30,706 nucleotides of DNA. Source: Zopfochytrium polystomum. Taxonomy: Eukaryota; Chytridiomycota; Chytridiomycetes; Chytridiales; Chytridiaceae. Below are positions 1-11,226 of the stretch, piece by piece. Every line of letters begins with the position of its first letter. Position 1 is the stretch's first letter. Both the position numbers and the translations under genes were made by a program. Below the pieces are notes generated by a model. That model was not told the origin of the DNA. It was given only the letters and a program-made list of their open reading frames with translations, and made no database searches. The stretch is taken from positions 1-30,706 of the forward strand of contig JAIVFJ010000503.1 in NCBI GenBank assembly GCA_025765615.1, given 5' to 3'.

Positions 1-545
1 GGTGGACCATGGACCATGGTCCATTACTGGACTGATTACTGGCCATGATCCAATAGGATAATACACTTTTCAAACTGGAGGATAAAATAAAAATATTGTT
101 ATATAACAAAAAACTTCATTTTTCTCTTGAAGTGGCTTTTTGGAAAACACAGGGAACACCAAAAACTTTTACCCCAATTTCAAGAAAGCTCTACTCCGTG
201 CTATAGTTTCTGGAAGATGTACTTGGATCCTCTTTTTATTAGTTTTATCCGCCCTTTTTTTGGTTATTTGATCGCCAGTTTTTTGCTCTGGGACAAGCAA
301 CTCTGGTGGATGGCCTGCTACCCATGGATCGCTCCGTCTGCATGTTCCTTCGGAGCCCTTTGGCTGTTTCGCTGGGGGACACTTGGCTGACAAACTGTAC
401 ACGGTTGAACTCGTCCAATGGATTTCTTGAATATTTTTTTGATGTCCCCCGCTGCAAATGGTTTGAAACAAGAGCACCCTTCCAACGGGGGTAAAAAAAA
501 AAAAGAAGAAAAAAAAGGAAACCGAAGACAAATCAATTGTGAATA
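1..545. other. 5' spacer, no gene recognised
   Basis: This lower-GC stretch lies before the first supported gene. The first 20 bases contain a perfect palindrome (TGGACCATGGTCCA) with further CCATGG/GGTCCA-like words up to about base 55. An open frame at 127-390 could encode 87 hydrophobic residues, but nothing in it is recognisable. A purine-rich A/G tract (about 493-520) sits just before the start codon at 546 and may be 5' UTR. Confidence 0.5.
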
Positions 546-2162
546 ATGGGCAAAAAGCAGCCGTCGCCGTCTGCGGCGGCGCCGCCGCTGCCGCCAAGAG
601 ACAACGGCAACAACAGCAACGACGCACCGCCCACCTACCACAGCTACGAAGGCCCTTCGGCGTCGGCGCCGTCGTCGTCGTCATCCTCAATCCATCCGCA
701 GTCGTACCACCAGCAGTCGTCATCGTCCTCGTCGTCAACCGAGCTGACCGCCCTTCCTCCCACCGCGGGCCCCGGAGCAGCAGCAACAACACCAACCACC
801 ACCACCACCCTCTTCACCCGACTCGCCGGTGCCACACAGCGCCTCAACGACCGCCTCGTCCAGCCGCCGAACCTCGCCCCCGCCGCAACGCTCACCGTCC
901 CGGCGCTCGGCCTGCCATCCTCCTCCTCGCCCTCCAACAACCCGCCGAACCGCTCCTCACCCTCCAACAACCCGCTCTCCGACCTCCGGTCTCGCCTCCC
1001 GACGGTCGGCGGTCCCGTGACGGTGCAGATCCCGCAGAACCCGGTGCACCCGTCGCTGTACCCGGTGCGCGGGATCGCGTTCCTGATGACGCACCCGCAG
1101 CTGTGGCGGCGGGTGCTGACGCGGATCTTTGTGCTGCTCGTGGCGGGGCTCGCGGTCACGGTGTTTTTGTTTGCGTGGGCGCTCGAGAGGCAGGCGGCGG
1201 CGCTCGAGCCGCACATGGCCGTCTGGTGAGTGAGTGAGTGAGTGAGGGGGTTTTTTTTGGTTTGTCTGTGTGTGCTGTGTGTGTGTGTGTGTGATAGTGT
1301 GTGTGAGAGAGTGCGAGTGTGCGTGCGTTATGTGTGCGTGTGTGTGTGAGTGTGTGTGCGAGTGAGTGAGTGCGTGAGTGAACGACACACGCTCTGCTTC
1401 CTTTTCTCACGATGGAACAACAAAAAAAAAAAAAACCAAAACACTCCCACACAAACAACAATCACACATGCACAAAGGCTCGCGTGGACCATCGCGGTCC
1501 TCCTCACCGTCGTCGAAGCGACCGCGTCCGTCGTCGTCTTTGCGCTCCTCTTCCTCCCGCTCACGCTCGACCGCGTCTTCGCCGACACCCTGCGCCTCAA
1601 GGGCCACCCGACGCTCGCCTCGCGCCCCACGCTCCACAGACGCCACTGCCTGGCCTTGCTGCACCGGCGCAGCGCCGCGCAAAGCATCAAGTACCTGGAC
1701 GCGGTGGTCTCGGTGATCACGCTCCCCGTCAACGTCGTCCCGATCCTCGGGCAGGTGGCGTACGTTGCGCTGAACGGGTACCTGCAGGGCTTTGCCGCGC
1801 ACCTGCTGTACTTTGAAATGAAGGGGTGCTCGTTCGCCGACGGCATGGCGTACGTGCGGGAGCGGCGCGTCGCGTACACGGCGTTTGGCGTCGCGGCCGC
1901 CGCGCTCGAGATTGTGCCGGTCGCGAACTGCTTGTTTGTGTTTACGAACGTGGTCGGCGCTGCCATGTGGGCCGCGGACCTCGAGGACCAGGGGCTCGGG
2001 CCCGTGCCGTCGGACCCCGCCGCCGCCGCGGCGGTGGCGGCGGGAGCGGGAGCGGGCGCGGGGACGGCGCCGATGGTGGGGATCAGCATGGGCCCGGTCA
2101 CGCCGAACGCTCAGCTGGGAGGTGCGGGCGAGGCTGGGCGCGTAGGGTACGCACCAATTTGA
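546..2162 (+). CDS. EI24/RRT8-like multi-pass membrane protein
   Basis: Two exons, 546-1225 and 1478-2162, join in frame (the split codon gives Trp) to encode 454 aa. Residues 1-170 are a Ser/Pro/Thr/Ala-rich, probably disordered cytosolic tail. From about residue 176 a membrane domain begins with a GIAFLMTHPQLWRR-type entry and a helix at about 190-210, followed by a helix at 228-255 and two hydrophobic segments ending in VVGAAMWAADLED. That ending and the Pro-rich hydrophobic hairpins are what I associate with fungal EI24-superfamily proteins, which include yeast RRT8/LDS lipid-droplet and spore-wall proteins. The family call is from memory and no catalytic role is implied. The C-terminus is an Ala/Gly-rich tail. 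The donor is a run of tandem GTGA units, and the 252-nt intron is largely TG repeats plus a poly-A stretch. The start is the first ATG of the open frame. Confidence 0.7.
1226..1477 (+). repeat. TG/GTGA microsatellite filling intron 1 of the EI24-like gene
   Basis: The intron opens with about five GTGA units, so several overlapping GTGAGT donors are available. It continues with (TG)n, GAGAG and GTGAGTG repeats to about base 1380, then an A-rich stretch before the acceptor CACAAAG. Only the first donor keeps the frame with the downstream exon as I join it; shifts by four bases would break it. Confidence 0.7.
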
Positions 2163-2662
2163 GAGAGAAGGGAAATGTCAGCGGTGCGTGAGTGAGGTTG
2201 CGTGTGTATTCTCTTTCTTTTTTTTTTTTGGTACTAGCTTGCCTGGTGAGGGGGGGCCATCGACGTTGTCGTGGTCGTTCGTCGTTCGCTCGTCGTCCCT
2301 TTGCCTTTCCTTCCTCCTCTTCTTACTTGCTTGTTCTTTTCCTTTTCTTTTTTGTTAAAGTGTTTCCGTCCGTGTGTGTTTGCTTGCTGTACATGCAGTG
2401 TGTTTCAGTCCTTTTTTAAGGGGGGGGGGAGGGGGAGTTGGGTTTTCGTTGTTGTACTTCTTAACCCGTCAGTCGCGGTTTTTTGTAAGAGGGTTCTATC
2501 TAGACACGAGCGAGATATATTGTGTCGATAAGCGAGCGGCCAATTAGTATTTACAGTCTCCTGCTCTTATCAGCAGACAAGCAAAAACACAGATCGAGGA
2601 TGAACAAAGAGAAAAAAAAAAAAAAAAAAAAGAAACGAAAAAGAAAAAAGGATCTGATCCCG
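2163..2662. other. Spacer between the EI24-like gene and allantoicase
   Basis: About 500 bases, rich in T on the plus strand (poly-T and CTT runs, and a G9 tract near 2423), and ending in a poly-A/purine block (2611-2650) just ahead of the ATG at 2663. An in-frame ATG at about 2600 would prefix the protein with a Lys-rich stretch encoded by that poly-A block. I prefer 2663, and the block then belongs to the 5' UTR. No gene is seen here. Confidence 0.5.
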
Positions 2663-4977
2663 ATGAGTTTGAAGTCCGACACCAACAACAGCAGCAGCAG
2701 CGCGACGGCGGCCGCGTCGACGACGACCAATTCGACGGCGACGACAGCCACGACGACGGCGGAGGCAACGACGAACCCGTTCGCACACCTCGCCGAGCTC
2801 GCGTCGCCCGCCGGCGGTGAGTTAGCGAGCGGCCTTGACGACGCGCAGGGGTCTCTTCTGTTTGGGGTTTTTGCGGCCGGCCGGGCATCGCTCTCCTTCG
2901 ACGCGCGCGGATTCCCTACTTCCTCTCTCCATTGGTCCCCCCCCCCCCCCTTGATCCTTGATCAAAACAGCGACCAAGAAGAACGCGGATCGCAACTCAT
3001 ACTTCTCTCACTCTCTCTTTGGCTCTCTTTCGCCCTGTGCGTCACGTCACGCGTCGCCCACGCCCGCCCACGCCCCCGCACGCCCCTCCACGCCAGGCCG
3101 CATCCTCTTTGCGACGGACGACTTTTTCCAGGTGGCCGAGCAGCTGATCCACAAGGACGATCCGGTGTTTGACGAGAAGGCATTTACGCCGTTTGGTGAG
3201 CCAGCTTTCAGGCGGCTTTGAGATTGATCGTTTTCTTGTTTCTTTTTTTTTGGTTTTATTTTTTTTTTTTTTTTTGTTTCTTCCCCATTTCGATTCAATT
3301 ATCTAACAACAGCCCCTCAAACCGAATCACAAAACTAAAACAAAAACAAACAACAAAACCCAAAAACCAAAACGTAAAAAAACAGGAAAGGACATGGATG
3401 GTAACGCGTTGAGGAAACTCCTTTTCCTCTCGCTGAATTACACCGCCCCCCGCCCCAAATGTCTACACTGCGCTACCCATTGCGCTCTTCTCTTCCTTTT
3501 TTTTTTTTGACCAATTGCTCACTCGCACCCCCACCCCAACTCACTCGCACTCTCCCTCCGGCAATCCAACACAAGGCTGGGAAACGCGCCGCAAGCGCAC
3601 CGAGGGCCATGACTGGTGCATCCTGCGGCTCGGCCTGTCGGGCGTGATCGCCGGCGTCGACGCCGACACGGCCTTTTTCACGGGCAACCAGACGCCCGCG
3701 CATCTCGATCCAGGCCGCGCGCCTGGACGCCGGTAAAAACCTCTATTTTCCTCTTCTCATTCATTTTTATTTCTTTTTTGGGGCTTTCCCATCGCTCAAA
3801 AAACAGCCTAAAAACTTCTTTTTTTTTTTTTTTTTTTTTCAAACCCAAAGACCCGCCGCTGGTCCGCCGCTCCGAGATGGGCACCGCCGCGACGCCCCGC
3901 GGAGCTCGAGCGCGCCCTGGCCGTCGGCTCCGACGCGTGGACCGAGATCCTGCCGATGGTGCCGCTGAAGCCGGGGTGAGTTTTGCGCGCGCGCTCGCGG
4001 AGCGGGTCGCTGCCCTTTCGTATTGAAACCACGCCTCTTCCCTACCCCCCCTCTTTTTCCCAGATACCCAGCCTCGCGCCACAACTACTTTGACGTCAAG
4101 TCGACCGAGCGGTGGACGCATCTCAGGTAGTACCCCCACCCCCACATGAAAAGAAAAAAAAAAATAGCAAACACGAATTAACAAACACCCACAACCCGCC
4201 GGCCCAGGGTCAACTACTTCCCCGACGGCGGCGTCGCGCGGCTGCGCGTGTACGGCCGCGTCGTCAAGGACTGGTCGACCGTCGGCGCCGACGAGGACGT
4301 TGACCTTGTCGCGCTCGAGAACGGGTGCGTTGGAGGGGTGGTTGTTTTTTGTGTGCGTGTGTGTGTGTGTGTGTGTGTGCGTGGTGTGAGCCGCTGTGCG
4401 TGTATGAGCCATTAGCGTGTTCGTTCCCGCGACCGCACACGAAGCAAAAACTCAAATACCTCCCCCCCCCCCTTCCAAAAACACTCCTTGCCCACCCCAC
4501 TAACTCGTTAGCGGCCGGACGGTGTCCGTGACAAACTCGCACTACGGGAACCCATTCCGGATCATCCAGCCGGGCCCGTCAGAGGGCATGTACGACGGTT
4601 GGGAGACTGGTGAGGACAAGTTCTACACCTACACCTTTCCTTTTTGGTTCATTGCTCACCTAGCTCACCGACTATCCAAAAAAAAACCCCCCCACACCTG
4701 CACCCTGACTAACCTAACCCCCCTCCCCTCAAGCCCGCAACCCGAACCGCCCGCCGCGCTTCACCCGCGGCCCGGACGGCCTCCTCGCCCTGCCGGGGTC
4801 CGAGTCGTGCGTCTTTGCGCTCGGCCACGAGGGCGCCGTGCGCCGCGTCGTGATCGACACCTCGCACTTTAAGGGGAACTACCCAGAGTCGGCGCTGGTA
4901 GAGGTAACCAAAGCCCCCAAATAAACCTCTGTCCCGCCCCCTTTCCCACTCACAAATATATCAACCCCGCCTCGCAC

Positions 4978-5029
<52 letters not shown>

Positions 5030-5278
5030 CCCCCTAAAAGGCCATCAACCATCCACCCACCTCGCCGCCGCCATCCGCCGCCGACCCGCGCTGGCGCGTC
5101 CTTATCCCGCGCACGCGGCTGACGCCCGACGCCGCGCACTCGCTGCAGCCGCCGCCGGCGGGTGATGGGCCTGGGCCCGTGACGCACGTGCGGCTGACGA
5201 TCTATCCGGACGGCGGGGGTCGCGCGGTTTCGCGTGTTTGGGAGGGTCGCGAGGAGGGGGGGTGAAGCGGGGGGCTGA
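2663..5278 (+). CDS. DAL2: Allantoicase (allantoate amidinohydrolase), frame-broken as given
   Basis: Allantoicase hydrolyses allantoate to ureidoglycolate and urea in purine nitrogen salvage. Ten exons can be joined: 2663-2816, 3097-3195, 3386-3400, 3576-3732, 3851-3975, 4064-4126, 4208-4324, 4512-4609, 4734-4903 and 5041-5278. They restore family hallmarks in order: [37 protein letters not shown], the SIQAA motif, [19 protein letters not shown], then the second repeat with [45 protein letters not shown] and a final RLTIYPDGG. Both jelly-roll repeats are therefore present. Exon 3 has only 15 nt. Three single-base excesses, each in a C or G run, break the frame: at about 3695-3697, 3896-3899 and 5215-5219. 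Without the last one the frame would end at 5278; as written it stops at 5265. All introns are GT-AG. The gene is either a recent pseudogene or carries homopolymer sequencing errors. The family call is secure; the functional status is not. Confidence 0.88.
3386..3400 (+). other. 15-nt micro-exon of allantoicase
   Basis: These 15 bases, flanked by ACAG and GTAACG, supply the Lys-Asp-Met-Asp residues and part of two Gly codons of the conserved [12 protein letters not shown] block. Leaving them out destroys the motif and the frame, so the micro-exon is required. Both neighbouring junctions are phase 1. Confidence 0.85.
4979..5027 (+). repeat. Poly-A tract, about 49 bases, in allantoicase intron 9
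   Basis: An uninterrupted A run sits 13 bases before the acceptor CCTAAAAG of exon 10, where a pyrimidine tract would normally be. Its length is hard to sequence accurately. It could be the tail of an inserted retro-copy, but no coding remnant accompanies it. Confidence 0.9.
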
Positions 5279-5829
5279 GGAGTGATTGAGAGGTTTTTGG
5301 TTCAGGGTTGAGGCGCGCGAAGGTGGTTGTCTTCGGAGCGTGAGGGCTGAGGGGGGGGTTGAAGGGGGGGCTGGGGGCGGGTTGCAAAAACCCGCCCGCT
5401 AACATTCATGCGGGTTGAGGCGGATGAATCGACAATAGAAACGAGTCCAAGAACTCTGCGTGCTGGCGTTAGCAGGTGTATAACCCTGTGATGAAGAACA
5501 AAAAACGTGGTAAACACGTCGTCATCCGAAGCGAGCCGTTTGCTGTGCTTGGGCTGCTGAACCCTTTTAAACACCAAACGACTGTCGCTTACCGGTATGG
5601 AGGGAAAAAAAAACTTCTCCTCCGCTTTCCTCACCCCCGCCACCCCCCAGCTGTTGGAAGCTACAGCGATTGAAAAAATGGGCAAAAGATGTTCTATGCG
5701 AAACTTGTAGTAAGCGGAGCAATTATACGATTTCTTCCGTCGCAATGCATCTTTTGTGCTGCGTGAATACAATGTACGTCGGCCTGAGGACACCTTTTTT
5801 GCACACACACACACACACCACACAGACTT

Positions 5830-5976
<147 letters not shown>

Positions 5977-6345
5977 ATTTCTCTGTCCCTGAGTGATTCA
6001 GGGTGTGAGCCCAAGCTTCAGCCACGGCGCAATTCCTGACTGTTTCGTCCTTGGGTGGCGCTTGCCACCGAACCGCACTGGCTCATTTTGGCCCACCACT
6101 CACTGTTTACGGATTGGCCTGCACGCTGGCTTACTAATATCAGAGCAGGACGAGGGTGTAAGTAAGGCTCAGGGGGTTAGCAGGTTTAAACCTCGAAGCT
6201 ATCCCTAAGTGAAAATTTCCGGTTTGGGATAAGACGCTTTTCCCCCAAACCTGGCCCAGGTTTGGATAGGATAAGATGAGAAGAAATTCTTGCTGTCCTG
6301 AGGTTAGCTTTAAATGGCTGAACCGGAAAATACGTATAAAAATGC

Positions 6346-6460
6346 GGTTAAGCAGGTTAGGATAGGGTTCAAACACAATCTAGCCAGGCTAGGGTTTGGC
6401 GCAGATGCAAACCTGGGGGTTGCAGTGAGGATAGGGTTGGGGTTAGGATAGGGTTAGAGT
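6346..6460 (+). repeat. Degenerate telomere-like GGTTAG/ATAGGGTT repeats
   Basis: Words such as GGTTAGGATAGGGTT recur several times (6354-6369, 6389-6396, 6428-6460), mixed with unique sequence. They resemble the TTAGGG repeat common at fungal telomeres, but they are imperfect and interstitial. Confidence 0.5.
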
Positions 6461-6622
6461 TGGAATACAACCCAAAATATCCTCTCCATGTCTTAATAAT
6501 ACATTGCAAACCGGAGCTTGCACTGCAAGTCTTTGCCATTTTGTTCCCTGCAGCATACACAGCTCTGGTGGTTTACAGTCTTGCAGGTGACTGGTTTTTT
6601 TTTTTTTTTTTTTTCTCCGCGG

Positions 6623-6687
6623 CTCTGTCTGTCTGCCTGCAGTGCCTGCCTGTCTGTCTGCCAGTCTGTCTGTCTGATTGTCGCTTA

Positions 6688-6726
<39 letters not shown>

Positions 6727-6739
6727 GACTGACTGGCTG
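6623..6739 (+). repeat. (TCTG)n microsatellite upstream of the KAT14-like gene
   Basis: TCTG/GTCT tetranucleotide units with interruptions, preceded by a 16-22 base poly-T run. The array ends about 50 bases before the proposed start codon, so it is probably in the promoter or 5' UTR. Confidence 0.9.
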
Positions 6740-6789
6740 CGTCAAAACATCGTCATCCTGGCACCACACAACAACAACCACTCCCGGAC

Positions 6790-9700
6790 ATGGACGGCGG
6801 TGACATGGACGTCGATGCTGCTGCGGCCGCCACAGCCGCACCGGCTGCTGCAGGCGTTGTCGACGTCGTCCTCGTCGTCGGCGACGGCGGCGGTGGCGGT
6901 GGCGGTGGCGACAAAGGCGACATCAACGGCATGGACATCGACGACGTTGATGATGGCCGCAAACAACCGAGTGACGAGACCGCCGTCGGCGCAGAGGCGA
7001 ACAGCGCGCACAACGACCCTGCCAATGCGAACAGCGGCAGCAAGGACGACGCGGCGGCGGCGGCGGCGGCGGGGGGGGCGGGGGCGGCGGCGGTCCCTTC
7101 GTCGCCGAATCCCAGCTCCGCCTCGTCATCCTCCGGCTCGTCCTCCGGTTCGTCGTCCTCGTCGTCGTCGGGGTCGTCCTCGTCGTCCTCATCGTCGGGC
7201 TCCTCGTCTTCCTCGGGCTCGTCGTCGTCCTCGTCGAATTCTTCCTCGTCAGAGTCGGGTTCGGCCTCGGAATCAGAGACAGAGACCTTGTCGCATCCGC
7301 CAATCTTGAAGCCATCGGCTCCCGCATCCGCTTCTACGAGAACCCCGCGTCCTTCGTCGCGCCGCTCAGCGGCGTCGGCGCGCGGAAAAGCCGCGCGGTC
7401 CGCCCCGCCGTCGTCGGATGTGGAATCGCCCGTGTCCAGTCGCAGTCACCTCGGCCGATCGACCCGAACGCGCTCGGCGGCGGCGGCGGCCGCTGCGGCG
7501 GCGGCTTTGGTCGCGGATGAAGACGACGACGACGGCGACGACGACGGCGACAATTCCGACGCTCTTGGGCATGCGCAAGGATCGGCGTCGCGCAGGAGCT
7601 CCAGGAGCGTGTCTGCCGTCGCGCCGGCGGCTCCATCGACAGGACGTGGTGGGCGCGGCCGCGGCGGCCGGGGTGGTCGTGGCGGCCGTGGTGGCCGCGG
7701 CGGTCGTGGCGGTCGTGGCGGCCGTGGTGCAGCCGCCGCAGCCGCAGCAGCCTCGGGGCCGAAACAGACGGCGCGTCAGAAGAAGCCAGCGCCGGCGGAG
7801 CAAACCGTTAGCCAGAAGGAGGGCGGGCGAGCGCCCGACGACGAGCAGAAAGTGGACCCGTTCTCCGCGGAGACGGATGATATGTCCGAAACCATCAGCG
7901 AGTTGAACGACTCTGCGGAGGAGCACCAGTCCCCGTCGCCTGAGGACCAGCAGGATCAGCAAACATCGGAACCGCAGGCGCTTGCTTGTCGCCCGGCCGC
8001 GGGGACGAAAGCTAAAGCGGCAGGACCTCCCACATTAACCGCGTTTCCATACGATGTGGGGCCGACCTCTTTTCCTTTCTTTCCTCGCTTTCACTGAAAC
8101 TCCTTCATCAGCCCTCATCTCTTACGTGGTCCGCGGACGGTCGCTCGAACGATCAAGGCCTGTACTGTTATTGCGGGAAGCCACCTGGGCCGCAGTGCGT
8201 TTACCATTTTATCCAACCAAATCTACTAGTGACTCTCATTTTCTGATGTACCAAACAACGTTAGGGACGCGAACATGCTGCACTGCGGCACGTGTCGACA
8301 GTACTTTCATGCAGGTGTGAAAATTACAATTTCGTCAACATCTTTTCTAGTGTTTAGAATGGGCGAGTTTCGTCGCCTGTCTGACACGTTTCTTTGTATT
8401 CTTCAACGCTGCACAAAAAAAAAAAAAAAAAAAAATAGAATGCGCTAGATGCCTGAAGCGACCCCTGTTGAACTGCGACGACCTGTATACCTTTCACTGC
8501 TCAGTTTGCGGACACGGCGTACAGTCCTATTCGCGCGTGCCCTTGAAATGGTGCGATTCAAACTAGTGGCAGAATCTATTGTGATCCTACGGTCGCGCAT
8601 TGTTTTAATTAATCTGACCGCTCTACAGGGAAACCTGCCTGGTTCTCGTTCTCCGACATCTTACTCTTGAGTCGAAGATGAAGCAGGTTTTCTTTCGCTG
8701 GAAGAGCGATATCTGCAAATTCATTGAAACAAATTGGAGTTATCTAATGCCCAATAGACTCAGTAAGAACCGAATATTTCCAAAGGAACGCCTGAAACTG
8801 ACTCTCTTCCCCCTTTTTTTCTTCAATTCTACTTCCTGTCCAGAGGGGTCTTCGTGGTCAGGAACCATCTCTCAGGTTTTAGCTGCACACGATCAAGTGT
8901 TTGAGTCTGGGTCAGTGCGATACAAAAGAGCAGGTGAGCCTTTGGACGCGTTGCTGGCGTTTACGGGAAGAAATTGGCGAGCAGTGTGAAACGTCTTTCC
9001 CTTCAATCCCAAACACAGGATTGTGGGCATTGCGCGAATACGCAGATTGTCCTACCGCCACCATCGTTCCAAAGGAATCGTCCAAGCAGAAGGGGAAGAA
9101 AAAAACAAAACCTGTCCCGCGGAAACCTGCACAAGCTGATGTCCCAGACGCTGTCGAACTACCTCCTGTAAACTTCAATCGGCTTCTTTAAACCCCTTCG
9201 AGTTTCAGGGTATCTGCTAATCACAGCTTTTGCCTCTGTTAAACATAGGAAAACACGAAGGCAGAATCAGAAGCAGTGGCCGCTGTTCCAGACATGCCGG
9301 ACCTTAAAGTTGAGCACACCCAAACCCTTAAAGCTCGCGGCGGCAAGAAAGGTGAGACTTTGTGTCCTCACACTGTGCAAACCGCAGAAGTTTGCCAAGG
9401 ATTATCGCCCTCTTGACTCATCTTGCCTTGCCTTAATAGTGGCTCGCCGGTCAGCGCCGCAAGTGTCAGATTCCACTGCAGCCGAGTCCGTCGAGCCGTT
9501 GACGGTTCCCACGACGACCGATGCTTCCTCAGCTTGTGCACCCTCGACAACCACCCCGTCCACCATAGCCGCGCCTCCCCCACCTCCTCCTCCTCTGACA
9601 CCAGAACCCCCTGCTCCAACACTGTCACCGTCGAAAGCTTTCCCAGCGAATCTTGTTGACATTCATGTAGGAGATTTTAGCAATAGGCACCGTGGCATTA

Positions 9701-11188
9701 ACAAGATTCTTAATTTAATGTAGCTTCCTCCGCTGATCCCTCCTCCAAGCGAAACGGACGTGCCGTTGGTGCCCATATCGGCTGACGACGCCGCGATCGT
9801 TGCGCGAGAGCTTGACAGTCTACTCTCGTCGCATTCGGCATACTTCCACGGCGGCGCTATGACTTTTGGTCGCGTGTACCCACCGGCGGTCAACGGCAGC
9901 CCTTTGCACACTCTCTTCACCACCGCGACTCGCCTCCGTCGACGGTTGCTCCTCCTCCGCACCCGCCGCACCCTCCGCGTCCAACGCAGCCTCGACTTGG
10001 ACGCTACCGTAAACCGTGCGCTGGCCGCGGCGGTCGCGGGCGAAGTCCTCGCGGCGCCGCCGAGGTCTGCAATGGCTCCGAGGCGGAGCGAGCGGCGGTG
10101 GCGCATGGACACGGATGATCGTGGGAGGTGCGTGCCGGCGTTGTGGGGTCAGACCGCCGTCGAGCGCTGCCTGATGGAGCGCTACCAGGTGCGTCAGTAT
10201 TTTGTTTGTGATTTTTTTGCGCGAGACAAGTACGTTTACGTTGCAATGGTGTTTATGGTTTTTGCCTGTGCCTTTTTGTCCTAGGCTGTGACCCGGAAAT
10301 CGAGAAGCCTACGCCGTAACGACGTGCCGCCTGCACCGACGCATCCGGCAGAGGCAGCAGTCCGATCCACCAACAGCACATCCACACCCAACACCGTTCC
10401 TCCCATTTCGGCCGACCCAACCGAGATTGCCGGCCCCTCGAAATCTGATTCTTCCGCCCCGACCGCTACCGCCCGCGCACCTTACTCCGCCCTCTCCAGC
10501 ACCATGCCTAGCCTTCACGCTGCAAACACACTCCTATCTCGGCACGCGGTCCTGCTCTCGGACCCCTTCGCGCACCGCGTCGAAGGCGATCCGTGGCTGC
10601 GACACACGCTGACGTCGCCCAGCGCGATCGAGAGCCCGTACTCGGGCCTGTCGCTGCCGCAGTACGTCTGGCAGGACCGCGGGATGCGGCCACCGATGAT
10701 GAGGGTGCTGGAGGCGATCCGGCGGGCGAGGACGCGGGGCGGCGGGGACGGCGACGTGGACGTTGACAAAGACGACGGCGGCGCGACCGCGCGCAGGGTC
10801 GGCGTTGGAATTCAGGCTAAGAGCCGGAGCGGATCGTCGTCGGGTGGCGAGGGCGGTGCCGCGGGCGAGCGGGAGGGGCAGAGTGGACCCGAGGCGATGG
10901 ACGTGGACGGTGAAGCGCCTCCCCCGGTTGTGGCGAATGCGGGGAAAAGCAGCACCCAGAGCGGCGGCGGCGCTGGCGGCGCTGGCAGCATCGACTTTGT
11001 TCACTTGCAGCCCATGCATCTGGATCAGGTGAACGCGCTGCTGCGTCTGCAGTTTTGGCCGGGTATCGATGGTCCGTTGCACTTACCGTCCTTGTGCTGC
11101 TTTGTTCTTTGTTTGGACTATAGCGTCTTGGTTGAGCGCTGGCCTTCCCTTCATCTCCGCCGACTTTTTGGCTCCAACATTGAAAACT

Positions 11189-11226
<38 letters not shown>

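Noticed and set aside
127..390. 87-residue hydrophobic open frame before the first gene
   Set aside because: Unrecognisable, in low-GC DNA and with nothing to support translation.
1268..1380. Thr-His repeat protein on the minus strand
   Set aside because: Translation of the TG microsatellite inside an intron.
6355..6380. tRNA B-box-like GGGTTCAAAC
   Set aside because: No A box, acceptor stem or anticodon arm can be paired around it; a similar word near 25200 fails in the same way.
8195..8264. A suspected frame break between exons 2 and 3 of the KAT14-like gene
   Set aside because: Recounting shows that the GTGCGT donor at 8195 and the TTAG acceptor at 8264 join in frame to give a Gln-Asp-Ala-Asn-Met-Leu-His-Cys series.
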